This document shows positions 1 to 11,221 of a stretch of DNA of 64,000 nt, one piece after another (within the stretch, counting starts at the first letter, position 1; the number at the start of each line of letters is the position of its first letter). The DNA lies in the NCBI GenBank assembly GCA_012656075.1, contig JAAKBF010000287.1:149327-213326 (forward strand). Direction: 5' to 3'. The notes beneath the pieces are model-generated. The model saw nothing but the letters and a program-made list of their open reading frames with translations, ran no database searches and was not told where the DNA came from. The position numbers were made by a program, and so were the translations under genes. Origin of the DNA: Phytophthora hibernalis. Lineage: Eukaryota; Oomycota; Peronosporomycetes; Peronosporales; Peronosporaceae.

Positions 1-186
1 ACTGCAGTCGGGTCGACCCTTGTGCAGCAAAGTGTTTTCGTGCGAAACTAAAATTTACTTCGAAGTATTATTTTACTTACTGCCGGTGTCGGCATTTCCT
101 GACTTTCGCAGGCGATGCTGAGGATAATAGAAGTCAGTGGTTGGAAGACTTGGTTATGAGCTTCTAAGCCTCATGTAGCACAGGTC

Positions 187-1206
187 TTAGAAGAAGCTGT
201 ATGCAAGGGCCGCCAGACCAGCCGCAGCAAGGCTCGAGAGCGAAAGCGTGGAGGCTGCCGATGCATCATCCGACGAGGATGAACTGCTGGTCGTTGTGGT
301 GGTGGTGTTGTCGCCGACTACGGGGTCGTAATGAAGCGTATTAATGAAGTGAGGGAAGACCCATTGGAACGCGGTGTCACTACCAACTTCCACGACCGAA
401 GAGTTGATCACACTCGCTTCTGTGCCGTCGATGATGACGATCGACGGGGCATCCATGAAGATGTTTGCACCCATGTCCACACGATCGATGGTGGCATTGG
501 CGTTAGCGTTGGCGCCTTGGGTTTTCTCCTTCTTAGGCTTATCGACACTCTTGTTATTGGGTCCTTTGGCGTCCAATTTCAGAGCAAGTGCCAACGTGTT
601 GCTGGTTCCGGCAAACGGCCACTTGCCAATATCCACGGTGAACTTCAGTGCACCGGCAGGGACAATGAGCGTCTCCGACCCGTACGTGACGGTCCAGTCA
701 CTTTCAGGAATGCTCGCCGTGAGATTGAAAAACAGCGAGGTGCCGCCAACCGTGAGTTTGGACACGAACATGGTCGTAGAAACATTTACACCTGCAACGA
801 GACTTGTGGTGATGGCGGTCCAGTCGCTACTGGCAGCGGTGAAGGAGGTCACCTTGTTGTTGGCGACTTCGACCCCTGCCGAAGTTAACTCCGTGAGGCT
901 CAGTACAGAGATCCGCACGCTATTGCCTCCTTTGCAGTCACCGCTGGGGCAAACCTCCATCTTGGCTCCAGATGGGTCGAAGTTGGCTGCCGTCGTGACG
1001 TTGGCGGAGACAGAGATCTTCACGCTCTTTCCTTTGGTACAGTCGCCGGTGAGGCAAGATGTGTCGACGTCGGCAGTCGTTGAGACGTTTATGTTGCTAT
1101 TGACAGATGCCTTGTTGACAATGTCGAGGCTCTTCGTTTCGCTACACGTAGCAACTTGGGCCAGGAGGCACGCAAGTGCGAAAGCAGTCGTGTTGATGAT
1201 CTTCAT
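187..1206 (-). CDS. Secreted GPI-anchored protein, paralogue 1
   Basis: Encodes about 339 aa. I chose the start at MKIINTTAF because a signal peptide (residues 1 to about 20) begins there; the longer frame upstream adds only a polar stretch. A cysteine-containing stretch follows (repeated SGDCKGG-like turns), then a beta-rich central domain with many N-x-S/T sites, a Lys-rich linker, a Thr/Ser-rich stalk and a hydrophobic C-terminus ending LAALAYSFF, which together suggest a GPI-anchor signal. Expected location is the cell surface or wall. It lies in tandem with a close paralogue on the same strand (1752-2680). I recognise no enzymatic motif and the biochemical role is unknown. The antisense frame at 374-1288 is a shadow. 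Confidence 0.75.
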   Translation of the reverse strand: MKIINTTAFALACLLAQVATCSETKSLDIVNKASVNSNINVSTTADVDTSCLTGDCTKGKSVKISVSANVTTAANFDPSGAKMEVCPSGDCKGGNSVRISVLSLTELTSAGVEVANNKVTSFTAASSDWTAITTSLVAGVNVSTTMFVSKLTVGGTSLFFNLTASIPESDWTVTYGSETLIVPAGALKFTVDIGKWPFAGTSNTLALALKLDAKGPNNKSVDKPKKEKTQGANANANATIDRVDMGANIFMDAPSIVIIDGTEASVINSSVVEVGSDTAFQWVFPHFINTLHYDPVVGDNTTTTTTSSSSSSDDASAASTLSLSSLAAAGLAALAYSFF

Positions 1207-1751
1207 TGGCGATAATATCGCTGGAGTTGAAACCGGGCGGTCGCCTCTTCTCTCTTGGGGTTGCTTGGGTGTTTGGTTGGGCGCTTGAAAGTATTTTTCG
1301 GAATGACACAGCAACCAGCTCTTCTTTCTGCAGCACCGAAGTTGCTCCGCCATCAAGCACATGTGCAGGTATAATAAGAACCGAAGGACATGCCCAATCC
1401 ATCCTACTCAATGAAACTACTACATGTACTATTTTCTCCGGCAAGAAGCCAAGGTCGTCGAATAGCTTTTATTAACCGCACCTGATGAATTCCATTTTGG
1501 AATAGGGGTGGAATTTCTTCCATTTGCGCTTGCATTTCATTTTTCCTGGGAGAAGGACAGCTCGAAGCGCTGTATCAAAAGTCTATGAAATGACATCATG
1601 ATCATGCTGCAAGGTGTTTCTCGTGCAAAAAAATTAAAATTATACATTTACTACCTAGCTGTTGGGCTTGACTTTTGCAAGTGATGATGAGGATGATATC
1701 TCGGTGGTGGTGGTTGGGAGGCCAGGCTCAGAACTTCTGAACTTCATCGTC

Positions 1752-2680
1752 TTAGAATAAGCTGTACGCGAGGACCACCAGCCCAGCCGCAGCAAGACTC
1801 GAAATCGAGAACGTGGAGGAGGAAGAGGACGCTGATGCATCACTCGACGAGGATGAGCTGCTGGTTGTGGTCGTGGTGGCTACGGTAGTGTTGTCGCCAA
1901 CTACGGGATCGTAATGAAGCGTGTTGGTGAAGTGAGGAAGACCCATTGGAACGCGGTGTCACCGCCAACTTGAACGACCGAGGAGTTGATCACACTTGCT
2001 TCTTTGTCGTCGATGATGACGATCGACGGGGCATCCATGAAGATAGATTCACCCATGTCGACACGCTCGATAGTGGAGTTGGCCTTGGCGCCTTGGGTCT
2101 TTTCCTTCTTCGCAGGCTTACCGGCAGCCTTGTTATTGGGTCCTTTGGCATCCAATTTCAGAGCAAGTACCAACGTGTTGGTAGTTCCGGCAAACGGCCA
2201 CGAGCCAATATCCACGGTGAATTTCAGCGCTCCGGCAGGGACAGTGAGCACCTCCGACCCGTACGTGACGGCCCAGTCACTTTCAGGAATGCTCGCCGTG
2301 AGATTGAAAAACAGCGACGTACTGCCAACCGTGAGTTTGGACACGAACGTCGTCGAGGAAATGTTCACATCTTCAACCAGTTTCGTGGCGATGGCGGTCC
2401 AGTCGCTGGAGGCAGCAGTGAAGGTGGTCACCTTGTTGTTGGCGACTTCGACCCCTGCCGAAGTTAACTCCGTGAGGCTCAACACAGAGATCCGCACGCT
2501 ATTGCCTCCTTTGCAGTCACCGCTGGGGCACACCTCCATTTTGGCTCCGGATGGATCGAAATTGGCTGCCGTCGTGACGTTTGCTTTGCCATGGCCAGAT
2601 GCGTGGTCAAGCTTCTTCGTTGCACTGGCAACTTGGGCCAGGACGCACAGTGCGACAGCAGTCGTGTTGATGATCTTCAT
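1752..2680 (-). CDS. Secreted GPI-anchored protein, paralogue 2 (one-base frameshift)
   Basis: A tandem copy of the neighbouring GPI-protein gene: the same MKIINTTAVAL signal peptide, the same central domain and the same Ser-rich GPI tail (ending VVLAYSLF). It lacks about 40 residues after the signal peptide, including one of the SGDC-like turns. The frame breaks near 1936, where paralogue 1 has GAGGG and this copy has GAGG. Upstream of the break the frame ends in a short aberrant tail; downstream the correct tail continues in another frame. Either the base is missing from the consensus or the protein has lost its anchor. The homologous tail is conserved after the break, which favours the first. 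Confidence 0.7.
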
Positions 2681-3409
2681 GCTTGTAGTCGGGATCGATA
2701 ATATCGCGAGCCTTGGATTGATATAATCGTTTAGGGGTTCGCTTGGATGCTTGGCTGAGCGCTTGAAAGTGAATTTCAGAATGACATTGGATGGAGATGT
2801 CCGGATACAGACACACAGCATTCAGCATCGGCGCTCTGCAGCATCCCAATCGTTTGGTAAGGACGGATGGGGTCACCTACTCGATTTAACTACAGCTAGC
2901 GGTATTTCCCTGGCAAGACGCCTGCATCGTCGTTCTGTGGTGCACACGGGATGCAGCCGCTGCTTTACATACACGTGCTTTTTGCCACTGTAGTTGCCGT
3001 TGTGTCATAAAACGTCTTCCAACGGCACAGCACTCACAGATGAAAGTGAGATTCCACTGAGAAGGGGGTAACAAAACTGAAGTATCTCCAGAAATGGCTT
3101 GCCACGTTGAAGATCGGAGGCCTTGAAAGTGCAAAGTGCAATCTTTTTAAATAGTCGACTCGACTGCCGAGGCGGAGCTCCATGCTGTCGCCGTGGCTCA
3201 ACGTAAAGACGACAGACTCGGCCGTTTTGCGTCCAGCGACAGCTATCTTGTCGTGCGTGATTGGTCCCATAAACCTTTATTGCTGCTTGTGATTGGCTGA
3301 AAACGCGGTACCGCACGTAATGTATCCACACTGAAGATACACTCAAAAGTCTACGATACATTTCCAGCATTGTCGACACCTCGAGCGCACTTCCGACGTC
3401 TCGAGCCCC
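2681..3409. other. Intergenic, no gene supported
   Basis: Intergenic stretch between the GPI-protein pair and the 4-TM protein gene. Short open frames exist on both strands (for example 3005-3574 minus) but have no domain, no biased composition and no partner exon. It presumably holds the promoters of the minus-strand GPI gene and of the plus-strand membrane protein. Confidence 0.5.
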
Positions 3410-4338
3410 ATGTCTGCAGGTCCGTTCACGCCCGGAGGCGACAATCCCACCCCAGACTGTACTCCCACCCGGGGTCAGGATCGTTGCGCCCAGGACGTTT
3501 ACTCCCTTTTCGACGATTCCGTGGAGGGCTCCATTGACGTCACCCCGTCCAGCCGCAAGACAACAGACTCCCACGTATCACCGCCGTATCCAGACCCGAC
3601 CGAAGACAAGTTCCCATTGCCTCCCAGTTGAGGGAAAGTGCAATGATGGTCGACGACGGCAGGAGGCGGGTGCGACTCCTTTCGGACGAGAGTGAGTCCG
3701 CGTTCAGCGGCGGATTCTGCCGACAACTAGCTGCAATGTACACAGATGTGGGGATGACGACCGTCGAACATGTGCGGTGGCTCTGCGGCTGGATGGTCCT
3801 CGTGTATGCGTTGACTTGTTGTGCGTGGTTCGCTTGGCCAGCGTATACTGTGCCGGTCGTGGGGGTCATCACGGGCACTGTGGGCTTGCTCGCGTGTCAA
3901 CGTCCGCACGACCGAAGCTACATGACGTACGTGCTGAGCTTCCTGGCGTTGAACTATGCGCAGCTGGTGCTGCTGGTATGGCTGCTCTTCGTTGCGCTTA
4001 CGGCAGAACTCACGGCATGTACTGGCAAATGCGCGGGTGCTGAAGGCAAGGCGGTCTTTATCGTGCTGATGGTGCTTACGACTGGTACTTTTCACTGGCG
4101 AGTGGTGACGATCACGAGGCTGTACGTGCGAGAATTCCGGATGATAGAGCAGTTGGCGATTCGGGACTCACAGCTTTATCTTTTCGACGCGTCGTATTCG
4201 CGTGCTGCAACTTCGTCGACAATGGTGACGGAAATTCAGTCATTATCGTCGGCTAGTGCTGTCTCGGTGTCCGTTGTTAGAGGTGACGAACCCCTACCAA
4301 GTGTCCATCCAGCGCTGGATCAAGTAACTCGACTGTGA
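3410..4338 (+). CDS. Four-TM membrane protein, function unknown
   Basis: An acidic, proline-rich N-terminal cytosolic segment starts at ATG 3410. It is followed by four hydrophobic helices (around WMVLVYALTCCAWF, VPVVGVITGTVGLLA, LVLLVWLLFVALTA and VFIVLMVLTTGTF) and a Ser-rich C-terminal tail. The 5' part and the TM part are in different frames. They join smoothly if the CCC at about 3623-3625 is read as CCCC. Without that base the gene would start at ATG 3643 and encode 231 aa. I do not recognise the family; it resembles small oomycete-specific plasma-membrane or endomembrane proteins in layout only. Confidence 0.6.
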
Positions 4339-4538
4339 AGCAGTAGTTTGCCGCAGGTTTTTAAAGGATTAATGTTGTGGCGGCTATTTTGCATGAAGTG
4401 GTTGCGTATTATCTGTGTAGAGCTTCTACAGTCTAGTGACAAAACGGAAGCTATGTATGAAAAATGAAACACGAAACGCGATGAAGCAACAAGAGCCGAT
4501 GCTCGAGCAGGCAACAGCCACCGGTACTACGTCGACCT

Positions 4539-6577
4539 TCAGTTGCTGCGCAGGTTGCGTCTGTCGGGTTCGATCGTGGCAATCGTCAAAGTATCAGCCA
4601 TCTCGGGGTCCACAGTCGTAGTCGCCTCCGTTGCAGGTGCCACAGTCGCAGTCGCCTCCGTCGCAGCCTCCTCCGTATCGAGAACCTCCGTCGTAGTCGG
4701 TGCTTCAGTCTCCTCAGGAGCTTCAGTTTCAACTGGTGCCTCGGTCTCCTCTGGTGACTCAGTCTCCTCTGGTGCCTCAGTCTCCTCTGGTGCGTCGGTC
4801 TCCTCGGGGGCTTCAGTTTCCTCTGGTGCCTCCGTTTCATAAACCGGTGCGTCGGTCTCCTCAGCGGATCCATTTTCCTCTGGTGCCTCCGTTTCATAAC
4901 CCGGCGCGTCGGTCTCCTCAGCGGATCCATTTTCCTCTGGTGCCTCCGTTTCATAACCCGGCGCGTCGGTCTCCTCAGCGGATCCATTTTCCTCTGGTGC
5001 CTCCGTTTCATAAACCGGTGCGTCGGTCTCCTCAGCGGATCCATTTTCCTCTGGTGCCTCCGTTTCATAACCCGGCGCGTCGGTCTCCTCAGCGGATCCA
5101 TTTTCCTCTGGTGCCTCCGTATCGTAACCCGGTGCGTCGGTTTCCTCAGCGGATCCATTTTCCTCTGGTGCCTCCGTTTCGTAACCCGGTGCGTCGGTCT
5201 TCTCAGCAGGGGTATCCTCCTGCGCGGGTTCATCTGTGCAAGGGGCTTCAGTCTCCTCGGGTGCCTCCGTTTCGTATACGGTCTGCTCGGTCTCCTGCGC
5301 AGGCGTCTCCTCGGTGGTCGGCGCATCCGTGCAAGGAGCTTCCGTCACGGTCTCGGTTGCGGGGGTATACACCGTCACCGGGGTTTCGGTAATGTACGTA
5401 GTAGGGGTCTCCGTTACAATCGGGGACTGGTAATGTACGTGGTAGGAGCCTCCGTCACAATGGTGACCGTAGTAGGTGTCTCCGTGTCAGGAGTATTGGT
5501 CTCAATCGAGATGAGAGGGGTGAACGTCGCCGACTCCGTCGTCTGCTGATAAACGGTGGGCGGGGCTGTTTGGGTCGTGTACGTCGCCGGAGGAGTGGTG
5601 GTGGGTGCTGCCGTCTCTGTGTAAGGGGTAGATTCAGGCATCTTCGTTTCCGTGGGCGGGAATGTTACGGTCTCAGTCTGAGTGTATGTTGTCGGCGCGG
5701 GGTAGTCGGCGCTGGGGTAGTCGGCGCTGGGGTAGTTGGCGGGAATGTTACGGTCTCGGTCTGAGTGTACGTTGTGGGCGCGGGGTGGTCGGCGCTGGGG
5801 TAGTCGGCGCGGGGGTAGTCGGCGCGGGGTAGTTGGCGCGGGGTAACCGCGATGGTCTCTGGCGTGTAAGGCACGGATTCCTCCTTTCCGGTCGGCGCTG
5901 GGGTAGTCGGCGGGAATGTTACGGTCTCGGTCTGAGTGTACGTTGTGGGCACGGGGGTAGTCGGCGCGGGGTAGTCGGCGCGGGGGTGGTCGGTGCGGGG
6001 GTGGTCGGCGCGGGGTGACCGCGATGGTCTCTGGTGTGTAAGGTACCGACTCCTCCTTACCGGTTGGGGTCGGGGTTGCCGGAGTGTCAGTGGCAACCTC
6101 ACAGCCATTGGAAATGACAGCGATCGGAGCAGCAGTTACCACCTCCGTTGACTCGGTCGCTCCCGAGCATTCCGTGTTGGGGACACAGCCGTTGGTTCCG
6201 CTGTCCAGACTAACACAACTGGATCCAAAGATGAGGTCACCATGCGCACCCGGGCAGCTTCCGACCTCGTGAGCGCAGATCGGTCCCTGGGCGCAGTAGT
6301 ATCCTTCGTGCCCAACCACGGACACCGGGAACCAGCCATTACTGCCGTCGCACTCGTCCGGCATCTCGGCATCCTCTTCACAGGTTGCGGATTCGACAGT
6401 AGTGGTGACTACGGTGGCAGTGGTGACTACAGGAGTGTCGATGACGACAGTTGTTTCAGTTGCAGGCGCGCTCGTGGCACTTCCGCTGGTGTACACGACC
6501 GATTCCTGGCTGTAGCCGGCGAGGACGGGGGCCACAGCAATGGCGGCGAGGAGAAGGGAGACGTTGAACTTGACCAT
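4539..6577 (-). CDS. Secreted mucin-like acidic repeat protein (Car-type)
   Basis: Signal peptide MVKFNVSLLLAAIAVAPVLA, a nine-cysteine domain (residues about 66-160), then Thr/Pro-rich stretches with the unit TYTQTETVTFPP, then a Glu-rich block of six NGSAEETDAP-containing units repeated every 19 aa (57 bp, about 4843-5205), and a short C-terminus. The arrangement recalls the cyst-germination-specific acidic repeat (Car) and mucin-like proteins of Phytophthora, which coat germinating cysts; that role is by analogy only. The frame stops at 5414, and the downstream repeat block (4539-5378) has no signal peptide. One extra C in the CCCC run (plus-strand GGGG, 5422-5425) joins them. Within 5690-6046 the repeats are read out of their usual frame, probably through G-run length errors. 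Confidence 0.7.
4843..5205 (-). repeat. 57-bp tandem repeat inside the mucin-like gene
   Basis: About six near-identical 57-bp units, each containing GGATCC and coding for 19 aa with the core EENGSAEETDAP. Units differ mainly at one codon (Gly or Val before Tyr-Glu-Thr). The period is a multiple of three, so copy-number change keeps the frame. Confidence 0.85.
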
Positions 6578-8201
6578 GGTTTGAGCACAGTGAAATTGGG
6601 TAGTTGGTGGTAGCTGGTGGTAGCTGGGTAAGTCGCTCTTTGCGAATTGGAGAATGAGCTATCGATGCAAACGGCTCCCTCGAAGTTCTCTCTTTTCACA
6701 TGAGCATGGTCAATAACTCCTCTCGGAGCAGGATGTTAGCGTTGCATCTTGCGTTGGATTCACGGGTGGTATCATCGGTTGCATCCGTTTCAATGCATTT
6801 GCTGTTCGGTCATGTTGTACGGGCTCCGAAGAGCCTTCCAGCCCAGTTCCAGTCGAAACCGAGTGCCTCTTCAGGCGCAACGGCATCATGGTGCTGACAA
6901 GCGCAGCGCCAGCAACGTTATGCTCGCTTGTCTCCGCAATCTCGTGCTTGGATTTCGTGCGTCGGAAAAACCTCCAAAACGGTCGAGCACACGCGCAAAT
7001 GTGTCACAACGTTTGAGCAGGAGACTCCGGCCGTTTGCAGCTAGAGGTCGTTGTTACCTGCTCTATCGCTAGTCGCAGGACGATGCACAACGAAATGTGG
7101 CGGAGAATCGTCCGTTACCAGCGCTGCACCCACAGGTGGAGACGTTTTCAAGGTCTCGTCAGATGCAGCTGAATGAGCTCTTGAACAACACTGCTAGTCC
7201 ACACCCATCGACAAATGTAAAGCTTCAAACCCGGTCCTGCTCGCAGTCGGAGTTTTCCGACAGTCCTTCCCCTCGTGACGAAACTCCAAATACACCAACA
7301 GGCAATTTGAAGTGACAGACAAAGCATACGTCTGAATCGGCAGCATGTACGTGCCTTCAGGCGACTCCTCCGCGTAGTTGCGCCAGTTGCTCTCACATGA
7401 ACGTCAGTCCCGAGACGGGAACATGGATTTTTGAAACGCACTCGGCCAAACTTGCACATCCCAGATCATACGTCATGAACGTTTCTGTTGAACGGCTCTC
7501 ACATGCACGAATCAATCACCTCGGACCTCACGTCGTAGTCCACAGTGTTCCCACCAAAACGAGCAGCATTATTATCTGGCAAACTCCATCCTCCAGCTAC
7601 CGGTAACTTGCGGAAAGTGCGCCAACTAGTTCTCCTCATCTCATCCGGAATAAAATGTTGCTGCTGCTGAGCACGCTCAAGCCAGCCATTGACTCCATCG
7701 GACCACATTTCCCCATCGGAGATTCTCCAAAGCCCATAATTTCAGCCCATCTATGCTTACAGTACACTCGCTTCTTCAGCTTTTCAACCACTTGTAAAGT
7801 AAAAAGGCGGCAGCTTTTGTAACTTGCCCGCTCTTCCCCGCTCTACTCTCTCGTGTCCAGCCAAATACTCCAGCGATTATCTCGACGCAGCAAACACTTG
7901 ACACTTGACTTGGTGGCGGCGGGGAAATCAAAGAGTCGTACGGCGGCCGAGCCATCCAAAAGCATTGAGTGTAGTAGCTGTTCCCACGGATAGCAGCATT
8001 ATTGTCGACCTCGATGCACCCGAGGCCAAAGTTAAGGCCCGTTTACTTGCCATGAGGCCACCATTCGCTTACTAGCGGCATCAGTGAATACCCTGTTGCA
8101 CATGATCACACACGTTAAACCAGCACAGTAACCACGAAAACAAAGCTCACAAACCTCCAGTTCATTTTGAACACGATCCTGTCGACTTTCGATTGCTGGG
8201 A
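6578..8201. other. Long intergenic stretch, no gene supported
   Basis: About 1.6 kb between two minus-strand genes. The rightmost part of the mucin-like gene's promoter lies at its left end. Open frames are short and unsupported; the best-looking one, minus 7499-7708, has a plausible amino-acid composition but no recognised domain. I see no repeat or transposon here. Confidence 0.45.
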
Positions 8202-10180
8202 TCAAAATTTGTGATCTGTCCAAAGGCAGTTGTAGTCGTCAGGGTGCCAAATGGCGTGCAGTCGCGGGAAGTTGCTAGCGTCACGCAGCAACTTGCAGTC
8301 CACGGCTTCCGGAATCCAAATGGACTGCAGCTCCAGTAGTTTCGGGATGTCTTCCACCGTCGTTAGAGGGGTGAGGCCTAAGTCAAGCATCTGTAGGTGA
8401 GTGAGCGAGGCTAATGGCGTTGCTTCCTCCACCTTGGTCGCATTGAGCCACAGCCGGCGCATCTTGAGCATCCCTGAAAGCAAAGCAGCATCCTTGAAAT
8501 CTACTCGACCCACCAGAGATAGCTCTTCCAGCTTTGTGAGCTGTGTGAGGAACTCGAAGCTAGTCTGGTGGTCCCGGTGACGTCGAGCCAGTTGCCGCTT
8601 GCCGCGATCGGGCAATGATAGCACCAACTTCTCTAAATTCACCAGCGCGCCGAGAGGCGATAGGTCTTCAAAGAGCACATCTAGTAGCTCTAGTTGTTTG
8701 AGCTGTACAAAACCCTCGAGAGGAAGCAAGTCCATCACTTGTGCAGTGGGCGGCAGCGACATGGACAGCCGCGTGAGTACGGGCATTTCTCCAAGCGCCA
8801 CAATCTGCGCTAGGTCTTCAGCACACCACTGCTGCAGGCGCAGATGACACAGTGTTGACGACATCAACGTCAGCGGCAAGTAGTCCGTGAGTGGTGGGAG
8901 CTCCAGTGAGGTCAACTCACCCAATCTGCTCGCACTGTTCAGGAACGCACTGGGGACTCGGTGCGCCAAGGGAATAGTGAGGCCTCTGGTCGAGACGACC
9001 GTCGTTCCGTTCTCCTCGACATCTTCCTGCAGGACGTCCGCAATATCGTCCTGGTAGTTGTGCTTGTACATCCTGAGCTTCTTGAGCTTGTGCAGCCCGG
9101 CCAACCACTCGTAATTCAATGGTGGCAAAATATGCTCCTCGGCAGGTGTTCCCCTCTCTCTCGTGTCCAGCAGCAACTGCTCGAGCGACTCCAACGCCGC
9201 CAGCGGGCGTCGGTCGCCAACGTGCGTCCAGCGAATATCCAAATACGTGAGGTTGAGCAAATCCCTCACAAAGTCCAGATCCGTGAGCCTTGTGTTCTGC
9301 AGGTGCAGGATCTCAAGCTCGGGGCAGTTGAGCTTCAACTCTAACGCGTCCGAGTTGCCAATGTTGGTGGCCTTGAGCGACCTTAGCGCCGTGAGCTGCT
9401 GCAGCACGCGCAGATCAGTAGAGACCCAGTTCTTGCTCATATCCAGCGTCTCCAGCAACGGCACCGCCTGCAAGTGACCAAACTCCACGATCCTCGTCTC
9501 CGACACGTCCAGCACGTGGAGCTGGGGCAGCGCCTCTAGCACCGCCAGGCTATTGACATTAGTGCGTCTAACACTGAGTGACTGCAGCTGCGGTAGCATC
9601 ATGAGCGGCGCCAGGTCCACTATGTCCGTCTCGGCCAGGTCCAAGGCCCGCAGATTCCATCCTGCAGGCTGCAGGGCCGTCTCCAGCAGCTCGGACAGCG
9701 TAACGTCTGCGTCAGCCACACTGAGGTCCTGCAAAGTCGGTAGTAATTGCAGTACAGCAGCCACGTTGATGGCGGGCTCCTCGTCCTCTGTGTCGCCCTC
9801 CTCGGGCGTCCAGTACGGGTAGTCCCAGAACTGCAGCGAGCGTAGAGCAGGTAGAGCACGCAGGAGACTGAGCAGGTGCATCCCCGTACGTGGAACCTTC
9901 AGCCGCGTGACACAGCGCAACATCTGCGGCTCCATGTGACGCAGGAAACTGTCGGCGTAGTAGCTGGCAGCAGGTAGAGCATCCGAGTGCTTGGAGTGTT
10001 GGGGGAGAGGCGGGGAGGCACGCGTAACACGCCCTGGGCCAGTACGAAGCACCGCAGGTCCGAGCTGGCTAGAGAGCGACTGCAGGACGACAGACTCTGC
10101 CAGTCGCGGAAGCCCAGAAAGCCCACGACGAAGCGCAGCACGTCCGTCTTGCCATCCAAGTCGCCCAGTACGTGCTCCAT
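8202..10180 (-). CDS. F-box-like leucine-rich-repeat protein
   Basis: An N-terminal helical segment starting MEHVLGDLDGKTDVLRFVV has F-box-like spacing (LSSCSRSLAS). It is followed by about 20 irregular LRRs of the LxxLxxLxLxxT type running to the C-terminus near 8202. Total about 659 aa. Such proteins usually serve as substrate receptors of SCF ubiquitin ligases; that is inference here because the F-box is weak. The N-terminal part (frame ending near 10000) and the LRR part are in different frames. Reading the GGGGG run at 10001-10005 as six G joins them. A 56-bp GT-AG intron would also work but would delete part of the helical segment. Confidence 0.7.
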
Positions 10181-10200
10181 TGGAATTCGAATACCGGTAG

Positions 10201-10299
10201 TGATAGATCCATTCTTAGAGGTGCTTTTGAAAAATAAATTTTAGAGGTGATGTTGAATGGAGTGGCGATAGAGTTTGAGAGGATGTAGCCATTTCGGGG
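10201..10299. repeat. Dispersed ~100-bp repeat, copy 1
   Basis: Shares most of its bases with 16538-16638, including TGATAGATC at the start, GAGGTGCTTTTGAA, GTTGAATGGAGTGG and GATGTAGCCATTTCGGGG at the end. It lies 20 bp upstream of the LRR gene's start and abuts the terminal-inverted-repeat element to its right. Confidence 0.8.
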
Positions 10300-10300
10300 A

Positions 10301-10841
10301 ATTCTCTAAAAGGTGCTCATGATTACGGGTAATCTTACGCCCATTTTTTCTAAAAGGGGGCAATCTTTTTAATACCGGTACCCCCATTTTCTAAAAGGTG
10401 CTCATTGATAAGGTAAATAACACGGAGGTAGGACGGCACGTGCTTACGTACCGTGTCTTGTATGTAACAAGTAAAATGAAGCGAAGCCTTGCAGCCCTAA
10501 ACCCTTAACCCTAAAACCCTACGTAAATTAGCAAGAACAAGAACAGCACTTTGGGGAGTACTCCGGGTATGTATTGATAAGCTCTGTTGCTTCTACCTTG
10601 GTAGCTTTACGTTCACACTCGGTCACAAGTTGAGACTGGCGTTGTGACTCACAACGCCCAGGTATTATATTAATACAGGTAGTACCAGCAGAGATTATTA
10701 ATACATGCTTCATCACAATCGAAGACCCTTTCTGCTAAATATCAGCTTCCGGTACCGGTAAGATACCGGTAACAAGCACCTTTTAAAAGACGACGACACC
10801 TTTTAGAAAATGGGGGTAATCATGAGCACCTTTTAGAGAAT
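10301..10841. mobile_element. MITE-like element with 26-bp terminal inverted repeats
   Basis: The 26 bp at 10301-10326 (ATTCTCTAAAAGGTGCTCAT and the next six bases) recur exactly inverted at 10816-10841. A second inner inverted motif (CCCATTTTCTAAAAGG) lies inside both ends. The internal part is AT-rich, has no transposase and contains a telomere-like CCCTAAA stretch. I see no clear target-site duplication. Confidence 0.7.
10495..10521. repeat. Interstitial telomere-like repeat
   Basis: Reads CCCTAAACCCTTAACCCTAA followed by AACCCTA: about four units of the CCCTAAA telomere type (TTTAGGG on the other strand), slightly degenerate, inside the MITE-like element. Confidence 0.6.
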
Positions 10842-11221
10842 GCCCTGACAAACGGTGACGAACTCGTTTAACGGGAATCCGCCGTTCTTCTGGTGGCGAC
10901 TTGAAGTCGGACCTTCACTTGCCACGCGGCCGAGTCACGGCTCCGAGTCGGCGGGCGGAGGATCGCTTTGACGGCCCACGAGTTTTTCTCCTGACGCTGC
11001 GGGTGATCGCGCAAACAGCGCGGCACCGCCAAAGCCCGGGCTATGGATACGTACGCGCCCCACCAAGCAGAAGTCGTCCTTGTTTCTGTCGCTGCACTTT
11101 CGATGGAGCCCAACGGGTCTGTCTCACGTCGCGCGGCACGTCAAAGTTGGGATCCGCTCTCCACGTTGTGCCGAAACGAGGCCCAACAGCTCACTTTTCG
11201 ATTCGACGTGCGCCAGTCACG
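10842..11221. other. Malic enzyme 5' region
   Basis: GC-rich stretch upstream of the malic enzyme ATG. The malic enzyme frame stays open upstream to 10901, but it has no conserved content there and no mitochondrial-type leader until 11222. CTCACTTTTCG near 11190 loosely resembles the oomycete initiator (YCAYTYY); this is weak. Confidence 0.35.

Noticed and set aside
374..1288. Long plus-strand frame (304 aa) opposite GPI paralogue 1
   Set aside because: Antisense shadow. The minus strand has a signal peptide, glycosylation sites and a GPI tail, and the same shadow recurs opposite paralogue 2.
4843..5205. CRISPR-like array
   Set aside because: Direct 57-bp repeats without unique spacers, in frame within a eukaryotic mucin-type gene.
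7499..7708. Small minus-strand gene of 69 aa
   Set aside because: Plausible composition but isolated, with no domain and no upstream exon.
10495..10521. Chromosome end
   Set aside because: The telomere-like units are few, degenerate and flanked by genes on both sides, so this is interstitial.
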